From: an uncultured Fretibacterium sp.
Lineage (GTDB): Bacteria > Synergistota > Synergistia > Synergistales > Aminobacteriaceae
NCBI GenBank assembly: GCA_937915755.1
Contig: CALGGR010000166.1
Span: 1 to 41,290 of the forward strand
DNA length: 41,290 bases
Direction of reading: 5' to 3'
Shown: positions 1-7,183 of the stretch, one piece after another
Position numbering within the stretch: the first letter of the stretch is position 1
How the letters are laid out: the number at the start of each line of letters is the position of its first letter
Made by a program: the position numbers and the translations under genes
The notes under the pieces: generated by a model
Database searches by the model: none
Told to the model about the DNA's origin: nothing
What the model saw: only the letters and a program-made list of their open reading frames with translations

Positions 1-1
1 G

Positions 2-991
2 AATTTTTATGTGGACCTGAACCCTTACATCCGCCCGGCGGAATCCAACGAGATCCGCGTGATTGCCCGGAACGCGGATCAGCCCAACTCCCGCTGGTAT
101 TCCGGCGCGGGGCTGTTCCGGGGCGTCGAGCTCGTGCACACGCCGAAGCTGCACATCGCCTTCGGCGGCCTGCGCGGCTTTACGAAGAAGATCGAATACG
201 CCGCGGACGGCGCGCCGGAGACGGCCTATTTGCAGGTGTCCGCCGAGATCCAAAATGAACGCGCCGAAAACCGGGTGGTCGAGGTGATCTTCGAGCTGCT
301 CCGGGAGGACGGCGGCGAGGTGACGCTTGAGAAGGGCAGCAACTCACTGCTTTTTGAACTGAATGCGGAGAGCACGGGGCTCAGGTCCGTGGAGGCGAGG
401 GTTGTTTCTGAGGGCGACGCCAGGGGCGCAAACGATGTGGCAGCAGCGGTCGTGAAGGTTTCAGGGGCCCCGAGTGTCCTTGTGGTTGAAGGCCGCAGTG
501 GCGAGGGTGAGCCGATGATGAGTATGCTGGAAGCCGCGGGTATGGTGGTTCAGGGCACGCTGCCCGCCATGATGCCGGAAACGCAGCAGGGATATGCGGC
601 CTATCAGGCGGTGGTTCTGTGCAATGTGGACCGCGACAGTCTCCTGGATGCCCAGGAGGAAGCGCTCATCGGCGCCGTCAAAACCATGGGCCGTGGTCTT
701 GTGGTGACAGGCGGCGATCAGAGCTATGCCCTGGGCGGATATCTTGGAAGCAGGCTTGAAGAGATGCTGCCGGTGGACTGCATGATCCGCAACCGGATGG
801 ACATGCCCAACACGGCGCTGGTGCTCGTCATTGACAAGTCCGGTTCCATGATGGATGGCATGTACGGGTATACGCGAATTCAGATGGCGCGTGAAGCCGC
901 GATTGCTGCGGTCGATCTTCTGACGGAGAAGGACTATATTGGCGTCATCGCCTTTGATGATGTTTACAGCCATTTTCCCCACCTCCTTTAG
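2..991 (+). CDS. Partial chimeric ORF: GH2-type beta-sandwich joined to a VWA-domain protein
   Basis: The frame is open to the left edge, so the true start lies outside the window. Roughly the first 105 residues (motifs NPYIRP, QPNSRWYSGAGLFR) match the sugar-binding and Ig-like part of glycoside hydrolase family 2 enzymes. From about residue 108 (KGSNSLLFEL) the sequence instead resembles large membrane VWA proteins: VTGGDQSYALGGY, an LP-V segment, then a MIDAS motif DKSGSMMDG, ending a few residues after IGVIAFDD. Neither half is complete and the VWA domain is cut before its later metal ligands. The stretch looks richer in G+C than the rest of the window. It stops at 989-991, overlapping the end of the opposite-strand peroxidase gene. 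A functional fusion is unlikely; an assembly chimera or recombination scar is more likely. Confidence 0.6.
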   Translation, partial: NFYVDLNPYIRPAESNEIRVIARNADQPNSRWYSGAGLFRGVELVHTPKLHIAFGGLRGFTKKIEYAADGAPETAYLQVSAEIQNERAENRVVEVIFELLREDGGEVTLEKGSNSLLFELNAESTGLRSVEARVVSEGDARGANDVAAAVVKVSGAPSVLVVEGRSGEGEPMMSMLEAAGMVVQGTLPAMMPETQQGYAAYQAVVLCNVDRDSLLDAQEEALIGAVKTMGRGLVVTGGDQSYALGGYLGSRLEEMLPVDCMIRNRMDMPNTALVLVIDKSGSMMDGMYGYTRIQMAREAAIAAVDLLTEKDYIGVIAFDDVYSHFPHLL

Positions 992-1533
992 AGCAGAGAT
1001 GCCACAAACGACTCGACTTCGGCCATGTCAGCAGTAGGCTCAAAGCGTTTGACGACGTTCCCGTTTCGGTCAACGATGAATTTCGTGAAGTTCCATTTGA
1101 TGTCGGGCTTCTTCGCGTAATCGGGGTCAGCTTTTCCGAGCATGTCCTCAAGGATCGGGGTGAGCTTGTGTTCGCCGAAACCTTCAAATCCCTTCTGGCT
1201 CTTCAGGTACGTGTAAAGCGGAAGTTCGTTTGCGCCGTTTACGTCGGACTTCTTGAACTGGTCGTACTCGGTGTTGAAGTGGAGAGTGCAGAACTCGTGA
1301 ATCTCATCATCGCTGCCCGGTGCCTGTCCGCCGAACTGGTTGCAGGGAATGTCGATGATCTCGAGGCCCTTGTCGTGGTACTTCTTGTGCATTCCTTCGA
1401 GCTGCTCATACTGTGGTGTGAAGCCGCAGCCTGTTGCTGTGTTGACGATCACGAGGACTTTCCCCGCGAACTTTGAGAGTTTCACTTCCTCGCCTTTTGG
1501 TGTGAATACGGAATAATCATAGAGTTTACTCAT
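988..1533 (-). CDS. Glutathione peroxidase-family thiol peroxidase
   Basis: A 181-residue protein, the usual length for bacterial GPx-like peroxidases, which reduce hydroperoxides in the cytoplasm. The peroxidatic cysteine is C36 in NTATGCGFTPQY; the family motif CNQFGGQ carries C64 and Q69, and W147 lies in the WNFTKF motif that completes the catalytic site. It uses Cys rather than Sec. C82 (EFCTLHF) is the likely resolving cysteine, which would make it thioredoxin-dependent as in most bacterial members (family knowledge). GGAGG lies just upstream of the ATG. It stands alone and is divergent from metN. Its stop codon overlaps the end of the chimeric ORF on the other strand, so its 3' flank may not be native. 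Confidence 0.93.
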   Translation of the reverse strand: MSKLYDYSVFTPKGEEVKLSKFAGKVLVIVNTATGCGFTPQYEQLEGMHKKYHDKGLEIIDIPCNQFGGQAPGSDDEIHEFCTLHFNTEYDQFKKSDVNGANELPLYTYLKSQKGFEGFGEHKLTPILEDMLGKADPDYAKKPDIKWNFTKFIVDRNGNVVKRFEPTADMAEVESFVASLL

Positions 1534-1628
1534 TGCATATGCCTCCGTTATCAGTATTAGGATTATTGTATTTTACCAAAAAACGCGCAAGAATCATCCT
1601 GATTTCTATCAAAACATACCCGAAATTT

Positions 1629-1657
1629 TTGACAGCCGTTATAATTAACAAAATAAT
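1629..1657 (+). promoter_or_regulatory. Candidate promoter of the metNIQ operon
   Basis: TTGACA at 1629-1634, a 17-base spacer, then AATAAT at 1652-1657, about 30 bases before the metN start. A TATAAT also occurs at 1640 but is too close to the -35 to pair with it. I see no SAM riboswitch or T-box in the 150-base gap, so regulation by methionine is not explained by a visible RNA element. Confidence 0.45.
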
Positions 1658-1684
1658 TTCACACACAGGAGGAATCAGCATTCA

Positions 1685-2728
1685 TTGATTGAGCTTGAAC
1701 ACATAGTAAAGAGCTTCCGTGCCGACAAAGACAAGTCAATCCACGCGGTCAACGATGTCTCTCTAACGGTTGAAGACGGTGATATTTTCGGGATTATAGG
1801 CTTCTCAGGCGCAGGGAAGTCAACACTCGTCCGTTGTATAAATCTCCTTGAGCGTCCTGATTCGGGAAGTGTCAGGATTGACGGCGTTGAAATGATGACC
1901 CTCAAGCCCAAGCAGCTCTACAAGGCCCGCACGAAAATCGGCATGATATTCCAGCAGTTCAACCTCATGCCATCGCGCACCGTCCTTCAGAACGTCGCCT
2001 ACCCTCTCCGTAATATGACACGCGATCAAGTCAGGCAGAAAGTCCGTGAACTTTTGGCACTCGTCGACATTCCTGACAAGGAGAACGCTTACCCTTCCGA
2101 GCTTTCAGGCGGTCAGAAACAGAGGGTTGCAATCGCACGCGCACTAGCAAATGACCCGACGATACTTCTCTGCGATGAGGCAACAAGCGCGTTAGACCCT
2201 CAGACCACAGGCGCAATCCTCCAGCTCCTCAAGGACCTTAACCGAAAGCTAGGCCTCACGATTGTAGTCATCACTCACGAGATGGAGGTCGTCAAGAACA
2301 TCTGCCGTAAAGCCGCAGTTATGGACGCAGGAAGAATCATTGAGATGGGGGACGTTTTCGAGATATTCTCATCACCGAAGCACCCCGTAACACGAAACTT
2401 CGTCCGCACAACTTCCAACCTCTCAAAGATTGAGACGCTCATCAAGGACAAGTCGCCAATCGTTCAGGTCAAACCGGGTCAAGTCATGGCGAGATTGCTG
2501 TATATTCATGCTGACGTTTCAGAGCCTCTGATTTCGTATGCTTCGAGGGCGTTCGACATTGAGATTAACATTGTTCTTGCTGACGTTGAGATCGTCGCTG
2601 GCGTTATGGTCGGCGGAACTGTAGTAATTTTCAGCGGAAGCACCGAACGAATCGACAAGGCCATGAAGTATTACAGGGACAAAAATATTCGCGTGGAGGT
2701 GATTCAAGATGCAAGAATTACTGCCTAA
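1685..2728 (+). CDS. metN: Methionine ABC transporter, ATP-binding protein MetN
   Basis: The 347-residue ATPase powers uptake of D/L-methionine through MetI. Walker A is at about residues 39-47 (GFSGAGKST), the Q-loop at FQQFNLM, the ABC signature LSGGQ at 140-144 and Walker B LLCDEA at 161-166. The C-terminal part from about residue 270 is the NIL domain typical of MetN, which binds methionine and gives trans-inhibition (family knowledge). The start is TTG at 1685; AGGAGG at 1667-1672 is 12 bases away, a little long, but family N-termini of the form MIEL agree with it. It overlaps metI by 20 bases, implying translational coupling. Confidence 0.95.
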   Translation: MIELEHIVKSFRADKDKSIHAVNDVSLTVEDGDIFGIIGFSGAGKSTLVRCINLLERPDSGSVRIDGVEMMTLKPKQLYKARTKIGMIFQQFNLMPSRTVLQNVAYPLRNMTRDQVRQKVRELLALVDIPDKENAYPSELSGGQKQRVAIARALANDPTILLCDEATSALDPQTTGAILQLLKDLNRKLGLTIVVITHEMEVVKNICRKAAVMDAGRIIEMGDVFEIFSSPKHPVTRNFVRTTSNLSKIETLIKDKSPIVQVKPGQVMARLLYIHADVSEPLISYASRAFDIEINIVLADVEIVAGVMVGGTVVIFSGSTERIDKAMKYYRDKNIRVEVIQDARITA

Positions 2729-3377
2729 CCTCATGAGGAGGCTTCCTGAGTTCTGGAAGGCCTGCGGTGATACATTGCTGATGGAAGTTTGGTCAGGGGC
2801 AATAATCTTCGTCATAGGGCTTATACTCGGAATAATACTCACAGTAACAAAGCCCGGCGGAATCATGGAGAATCGTCCGCTGTATCAGATACTCGACAAA
2901 ATCATCAACCTCTTCCGTTCAATACCGTTCATAATTTTGCTGACTGCGTTAATGCCTCTCTCACGCGCAATAATGGGGACGGCGATTTACGTCAGGGGCG
3001 TTATCGTTCCGCTAGTGTTCGGGGCAACACCGTTCTTTGCGAGGCAGGTTGAGAGCGCACTCGCACAGACCGAGAAGGGGCTTGTTGAGGCGGCGTTGTC
3101 GATGGGTTCAAGCCCGTTTGAGGTTATATTCAGGGTGTACTTGCGTGAGAGCTTGGCACCGATAATCCGCGCAATCACGATAACGATCATAAGCCTCTTG
3201 GGACTTACTGCGATGGCTGGTGCTGTCGGTGCGGGCGGACTTGGAGACTTCGCAATACGTTACGGACATGACAGGAACATGCAGGATATAACGTGGGTAA
3301 CTGTCGTCGTTCTCGTCGCGGGTGTGAGCGTGGTTCAGTGGCTGGGTGAATACTTGGCCCGAAAAAATACACACTGA
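2709..3377 (+). CDS. metI: Methionine ABC transporter permease MetI
   Basis: A 222-residue inner-membrane permease with about five hydrophobic segments. The EAA loop that contacts MetN is visible around residues 133-155 (EAALSMGSSPFEV), and the family motif FRSIPFIILL is present. The ATG lies inside the end of metN. Downstream, a 7-pair hairpin at 3382-3409 (one G-T pair) separates it from metQ; it has no T-run and may be an mRNA-stability element allowing more binding protein than permease. The metN-metI-metQ order is standard for this importer. Confidence 0.95.
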   Translation: MQELLPNLMRRLPEFWKACGDTLLMEVWSGAIIFVIGLILGIILTVTKPGGIMENRPLYQILDKIINLFRSIPFIILLTALMPLSRAIMGTAIYVRGVIVPLVFGATPFFARQVESALAQTEKGLVEAALSMGSSPFEVIFRVYLRESLAPIIRAITITIISLLGLTAMAGAVGAGGLGDFAIRYGHDRNMQDITWVTVVVLVAGVSVVQWLGEYLARKNTH

Positions 3378-3437
3378 CATAGTGGGATTTATGTTGTAAA
3401 ATATCCCGCAAGATTTAACGAAAGGAAGTATGAAGTT

Positions 3438-4265
3438 ATGGCAAGAAAAGTTTTACTGTCGTTCGTTCTAGTGCTGGCGTTGATAGTCAGTGCATCAGCT
3501 GATGTAACCGTCAGGCTCGGAGTTACTGGGAGCGTCTACGATGAGATGTGGCAGCCCGTCAAGGATATGCTCGCTAAAGAGGGCATCAATCTCGAAGTCA
3601 TACAGTTCACGGACTACGTTACGCCGAACCGTGCGCTTGCTGACGGAGACATTGACCTCAACGGATTCCAGCACAGGATTTACTTCGCCGACGAGCTTGA
3701 AAGCAGGGGCTACAAGCTGACGAACATCGCAAACACATTCGTCGTCCCTCTGAACCTCTACTCAATCAAGATCAAGAGCCTCGACGAAATCAAGGACGGC
3801 GACGTAATCGCAATCCCCAACGATCCGACTAACGGCGGACGCGCGATAAAAGTTCTCGCAACAAGCGGCCTCATAACGCTTCGTGAGGGAGCAGGCTTCA
3901 ACCCGACGAAAGAGGACATCGCGGGCTACAGCAAGAAGATAACCATTCAGGAGCTTGCGGCCAACACAATACCGTCAGCACTTCCTGACATTGCTGCGGG
4001 CGTAATCAACGACACATACGCGCTCGATTACGGACTGAAGGCGAGCGATGCTGTCTTTGCTGACCAGGCACGCGAGAAAGAGTACTGGAATCTCATCGCG
4101 ACGAGGACTTCTGACCTTGAGGACGCGGAGAAGCTGGCAGTCTACGGCAAGATTGTCGATGCGTACCACAGTGAGACGATGAAGGCGCATCTGTCGGAGC
4201 TTTACGGCGGGTTCTTCAGGCCGGTTGGCTGGGACGAGGATTTGCTTGCACCGTTCAAGAAGTAA
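3438..4265 (+). CDS. metQ: Methionine-binding protein MetQ (NlpA family), without a lipobox
   Basis: A 275-residue periplasmic substrate-binding protein of the NlpA/MetQ family. An N-terminal signal peptide ends near SASADVTV. The mature part begins VRLGVTGSVYDEMW and carries the family features NGFQH, NDPTNGGRA and DYGLKASDAVF. Most MetQ proteins are lipoproteins with a cysteine at the cleavage site; none is present here, so this one should be soluble in the periplasm or held in another way. GGAAG precedes the ATG. The gene closes the operon and is followed at once by a strong terminator. Methionine as substrate is inferred from family and operon; other amino acids are possible. Confidence 0.92.
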   Translation: MARKVLLSFVLVLALIVSASADVTVRLGVTGSVYDEMWQPVKDMLAKEGINLEVIQFTDYVTPNRALADGDIDLNGFQHRIYFADELESRGYKLTNIANTFVVPLNLYSIKIKSLDEIKDGDVIAIPNDPTNGGRAIKVLATSGLITLREGAGFNPTKEDIAGYSKKITIQELAANTIPSALPDIAAGVINDTYALDYGLKASDAVFADQAREKEYWNLIATRTSDLEDAEKLAVYGKIVDAYHSETMKAHLSELYGGFFRPVGWDEDLLAPFKK

Positions 4266-4277
4266 AGAGAAACGTTA

Positions 4278-4311
4278 CCCCCTTAGCGTTATGTCTGAGG
4301 GGGCATTTTTA
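4278..4311 (+). terminator. Rho-independent terminator after metQ
   Basis: CCCCCTTAG (4278-4286) pairs with CTGAGGGGG (4295-4303) with one T-G wobble, an 8-base loop, and is followed by CATTTTTAT. It lies 12 bases after the metQ stop codon. Confidence 0.9.
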
Positions 4312-4320
4312 TCATAATTT

Positions 4321-4353
4321 GCAAGAAGAATCCCACCTCTATAGGTTAGAAGT
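4321..4353 (-). repeat. IS200/IS605-like end hairpin, minus orientation
   Basis: Read on the minus strand the segment contains ACCTATAGAGGT, a 4-bp stem with an ATAG loop, extended by further pairs around an A-G mismatch. It is a near copy of the hairpins at 4783 and 4958. Positions 4331-4347 and 4964-4980 form a 17-base inverted repeat with one mismatch, and the similarity continues outward (GCAAGAAGA). Confidence 0.55.
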
Positions 4354-4374
4354 ATAATAAATTTGGTGCTGAAT

Positions 4375-4785
4375 ATGACCGAAGAACAGAGATTAGAGAA
4401 AAATAACCGAATCCGTGAAAAAGACAAATAGACCATGGAAAAACGAAAGTCTCAAGTTTGTCGCGTATACCGAGTGAAAATCGACATCTCTCACCTAAAT
4501 GAAGCACAAAAGGAATAGTTGAAGATGCTCTTCGTGGAAGCCAAATAGCTCTGCAATGACGCATTAACTTTCATGAAAGACCATGACATAAACGAATACG
4601 ACACTAAAATAGTAACCGTTCACGGCTTGGATAAAGACCGAAACCCTTTGCAGTATATCTCCTCACGAATGAGGCAGTCAGTAATAGCTGGAATCAAGTC
4701 CAGCCTCAAAATTCTCTCATCGTTGAAGAAGAACAATCATCAAGTCGGCGGACTACGTTATAAGTCTGATTATGCGTCAGTGAAC
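4375..4785 (+). pseudogene. Truncated IS605-family TnpB/OrfB remnant with three in-frame TAG codons
   Basis: The plus frame from ATG 4375 gives an N-terminal TnpB-like sequence: MTEEQRLEKNN, then MEKRKSQVCRVYRVKIDISH (ATG 4435), KMLFVEAK, YISSRMRQSVIAGIKSS and YKSDYASVNY. It is broken by TAG at 4429, 4516 and 4546. Homology stops near 4785, so the RuvC nuclease core is missing and the end hairpin follows directly, as in an internally deleted element. A frame open from 4573 to 5002 survives by chance. It cannot encode an active nuclease. Family assignment comes from the pattern of the N-terminal region and the hairpin at its 3' side. Confidence 0.72.
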
Positions 4786-4815
4786 TACTCCGCCTATAGA
4801 GGCAGGAGTTTCCTG
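4783..4815 (+). repeat. IS605-like right-end hairpin (possible omega-RNA scaffold remnant)
   Basis: ACTCC-GCCT-ATAG-AGGC-A-GGAGT folds into a 9-pair stem with one bulged A, followed by TTCCTGGCTGA. It sits right after the tnpB remnant, where such elements carry the right-end hairpin and the 3' part of the omega RNA (family knowledge). Confidence 0.6.
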
Positions 4816-4957
4816 GCTGACTCAGTGGTATTGGGTTTGTTGCTCTCTTGTATTTTTCTGCTCTGGCCAAATATTTTCTACACGTGCCGCCCCGTATATC
4901 TGGTTTACTTGAGCATTGTTGAAAATTGTAGCCCAGTTAACTTAACTTGCACAATTC

Positions 4958-4991
4958 ATCTCCAACCTATGGAGGTGGGAGTCTCTTCTTG
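4958..4991 (+). repeat. Second IS605-like end hairpin, plus orientation
   Basis: CTCC-A-ACCT-ATGG-AGGT-G-GGAG with one A-G mismatch, followed by TCTCTTCTTGC. It is similar in sequence and fold to the hairpin at 4783 and is the inverse of the one at 4321. Positions 4816-4957, between the two plus-strand hairpins, hold nothing I can recognise. Confidence 0.5.
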
Positions 4992-5084
4992 CGATTCTCG
5001 ATAAAATTACCGGAAAATATCTTTGCCGTTCCGGTTCAACAGGTGCATTCTCATTGTCCGCCCAGTAGAAGCCCAAGTTCGTCA

Positions 5085-5373
5085 TGATGTTTGTCCATTC
5101 GACGGTATTGTAGTCAATATTCCTGATGGCATTCCGCAAGAATAATGCGTGGTTTGATGTGCAGGCAAATGTCATCGTGAACAATACAGCATTGAATCCC
5201 GAAAAACATTGTTTGTTCATCAGCGGGAAAATCTGAGACAGCCACGTCGTCATCATTCCGTTTGAATCGTACAAGAACTGATAGCCCGTCACGAGCGCAA
5301 CTCCCGAATATATCAACGTGGTCATGTAACCCATTCGCAGAATACCCGCGCCCTTGATGAGAATATCATACTA
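5085..5373 (-). pseudogene. Fragment of an ABC transporter permease
   Basis: On the minus strand the frame reads DILIKGAGILRMGY, then YSGVALVTGYQFLYDSNG, then CTSNHALFLRNAIRNIDYNT, a stretch typical of an iron/thiamine/phosphonate-type ABC permease. An in-frame stop lies just upstream near 5364, and similarity fades after about 5090, followed by unrelated residues. Both ends of a normal permease (over 250 residues) are missing. The fragment abuts the IS605-type hairpin at 4958, suggesting element-associated deletion. The exact subfamily is uncertain. Confidence 0.6.
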
Positions 5374-5439
5374 AATGTGCGGAGAATGGCAGCAGCCCCA
5401 TCTAGTTTGGAACATTGCCATTCTCGATTTCTGTCTCAC

Positions 5440-6072
5440 TTACTTGTGCCACTTGTTCTCCGTTCCGTTCATGATCCTCACAATGTTAGTCCTGTGCCTC
5501 CAAACGCACAGCAACGCAAGTACTGCTGCAAGAACCGTGAAAGTTACGGGCGCACCCAACATCGCAAAGCACACAGATATAGCCGCGAGCGATAACATTG
5601 ACGCAAGTGAGACGATGTGAGTCGTCCCCCTTATGATGTACCACAGTCCGCCGCAAAGCAAAACCGCCGCGAACGAATAGTACGGCCATATGAAGAACAG
5701 AGTCCCGTAAGTCGTAGCAACTCCCTTTCCGCCCCTGAACTTCAGCCAGACAGGATAGTTATGTCCAACAACAACCGCAAACGCTGACACTGCCGCGATG
5801 ATTTCCTGCTGTTCTGCCGGTGCGATATGTGCCGCAAGTAATAGCGCGAATGCCCCCTTAAGCATGTCAACAATCGCAGTGAACCATGACCAAACAGGCC
5901 CCATCGCCCTCCCAACGTTCGTTGCACCAATCGCCCCTGAACCTATAGTACGAATGTCGAGACCGTCGCGCTTTCCGTCTTCACCCTTGTGGAAGAGCTT
6001 TGTTACGACGTAGCCCGTCGGAAATGAGCCTATAAGATATGACACTATTACCCACAAAATTATGCTCCTCAC
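5440..6072 (-). CDS. plsY: Glycerol-3-phosphate acyltransferase PlsY
   Basis: A 210-residue integral membrane enzyme that transfers the acyl group of acyl-phosphate to glycerol-3-phosphate, the first step of phospholipid synthesis. Family motifs are present: YLIGSFPTGY near the N-terminus, GSGAIGATNVGR, and GHNYPVWLKFRGGKGVAT. A longer frame reaches 6216, but the start chosen is GTG at 6072 because AGGAGGA lies 8 bases upstream (6087-6081) and the protein then begins with the first membrane helix, as in the family. It is the last gene of a three-gene minus-strand unit after the RelA-like gene. Length and motifs are normal. Confidence 0.94.
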   Translation of the reverse strand: MRSIILWVIVSYLIGSFPTGYVVTKLFHKGEDGKRDGLDIRTIGSGAIGATNVGRAMGPVWSWFTAIVDMLKGAFALLLAAHIAPAEQQEIIAAVSAFAVVVGHNYPVWLKFRGGKGVATTYGTLFFIWPYYSFAAVLLCGGLWYIIRGTTHIVSLASMLSLAAISVCFAMLGAPVTFTVLAAVLALLCVWRHRTNIVRIMNGTENKWHK

Positions 6073-6086
6073 TTTGATTTTCCTCC

Positions 6087-7157
6087 TTAGTCTTTGCCGT
6101 TTATGCGGTCTGAGCCCCGCTTTATTCCGAGTCCAGACAGATCCTTGTCCTTCAGTACGTCCCACCTGAAATTCAGCGCGAGAAGGAACAATGCCGAGAA
6201 CGGGTCTACCCTCCAATTCTGATTATCACTGAAGCTGTCATGAAGTGTCCTGAGCTGCCGTAATCCCTTGTCCTCGCTGTCCATGTCAGAAAGAAACCTC
6301 CTGAACTCCGACAACGTATCAATCCCCGATGCATGAAGTATTTTGCAGAGATATGTGAAACTTTCACGGAGATATTGCGCGTCAGGTGTGAACTCAGGGA
6401 ATCCTGCCTCGATAGCGTTCGCGTTCCATTTCCCCAACAATGAAGGATCGTCGCGGAATAGCTGATAGAGTTCCTCGTCCGTGAAAACCGTCTCCGCTGT
6501 AACCTGTTCGGGCTTCTTTGCTGACGGCGGAACTAGAAGTGCCTCGCTCTTTATCTCATCCCGCAATGTCAGGAATCCCTTGTCGGCCTTCTCAAGCATC
6601 GCTCCCAGAAGGAACAACTCTCGCGTAAATTCTTCCTCCGATTCTCTGCCTACTGTCTGGCTTACTTTCGGGAGAATTGTCGCCCATGCTTCCTGCAATA
6701 ACGTTCGTAGTTCGAGACGGAAGTTAAGGTCTTTGTACTTCTCCCACTCCTTTAGGGTTGAGCGGGACTGTGAGAGCGAGAGTATGTAGACTACTGCAGG
6801 ATAGCCGAACCTTCCGGGATCTTTTAGGACGCGGGAATTTGACGGCAGTGAGCGTGAAGGATCAACGTCAAACTCGGACTTTATGAGCGACTCTATCCTC
6901 AGTACGTCAGCAGGAAAACGCAAAAGCACACGTATAGTAACAAGGTCAACACCAGCAAGGTCCTTTTCCTCAAGTGTCGACAGCATTTGAAGAAGCTCGG
7001 CGGGAGGTTCAGCCCAGCCCTCAATAGCATAGAACTCCACCCCTTCAACTTCAACGAGGTCTTGAATGAGATTGCGGATTCTCGCGGCGTATTCCTCGTA
7101 GAGCTTAAGGCTCTCAACGTATCTTATTCCGATTTCGTCAATCCTGCGCTTGTTCAT
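6087..7157 (-). CDS. Degenerate RelA/SpoT-domain protein
   Basis: A 356-residue protein. Residues about 15-165 follow the RelA_SpoT nucleotidyltransferase fold: a coiled start, GVDLVTIRV in place of the D-x-x-G-x-R motif (the G is T here), RFGYPAVVYIL in place of GYRSLHYVV, and LELRTLLQEAWATI in place of E-x-Q-x-RT-LLQ-EAW. The acidic residues are kept but the pyrophosphate-site glycine and the YRS-H residues are changed, so (p)ppGpp synthesis is doubtful. The C-terminal 190 residues are helical and unrecognised. I see no good Shine-Dalgarno before the ATG. It lies between an amidohydrolase gene 26 bases upstream and plsY 14 bases downstream, likely one transcript. Function is unknown; it may be a regulatory or altered alarmone enzyme. 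Confidence 0.75.
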   Translation of the reverse strand: MNKRRIDEIGIRYVESLKLYEEYAARIRNLIQDLVEVEGVEFYAIEGWAEPPAELLQMLSTLEEKDLAGVDLVTIRVLLRFPADVLRIESLIKSEFDVDPSRSLPSNSRVLKDPGRFGYPAVVYILSLSQSRSTLKEWEKYKDLNFRLELRTLLQEAWATILPKVSQTVGRESEEEFTRELFLLGAMLEKADKGFLTLRDEIKSEALLVPPSAKKPEQVTAETVFTDEELYQLFRDDPSLLGKWNANAIEAGFPEFTPDAQYLRESFTYLCKILHASGIDTLSEFRRFLSDMDSEDKGLRQLRTLHDSFSDNQNWRVDPFSALFLLALNFRWDVLKDKDLSGLGIKRGSDRINGKD

Positions 7158-7183
7158 GACGAAATTTTATCACAACGGCCCAT

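Noticed and set aside
461..982. Minus-strand ORF of 173 codons with AGGAGG before its ATG-rich start
   Set aside because: It mirrors the plus-strand VWA reading frame, which has clear family motifs; the apparent ribosome site is coincidental and next to the suspect junction.
1534..1684. SAM riboswitch or T-box before metN
   Set aside because: No conserved stem order, no T-box motif and no terminator hairpin were found in the 150 bases.
4942..5334. Intact 130-residue membrane protein on the minus strand
   Set aside because: Only the part above about 5085 matches a permease, and the match continues upstream of its ATG; it is a gene fragment.
5440..6216. Long start for plsY (258 residues)
   Set aside because: The extra 48 residues are basic, non-conserved and overlap the upstream gene; the GTG at 6072 has a good ribosome site.
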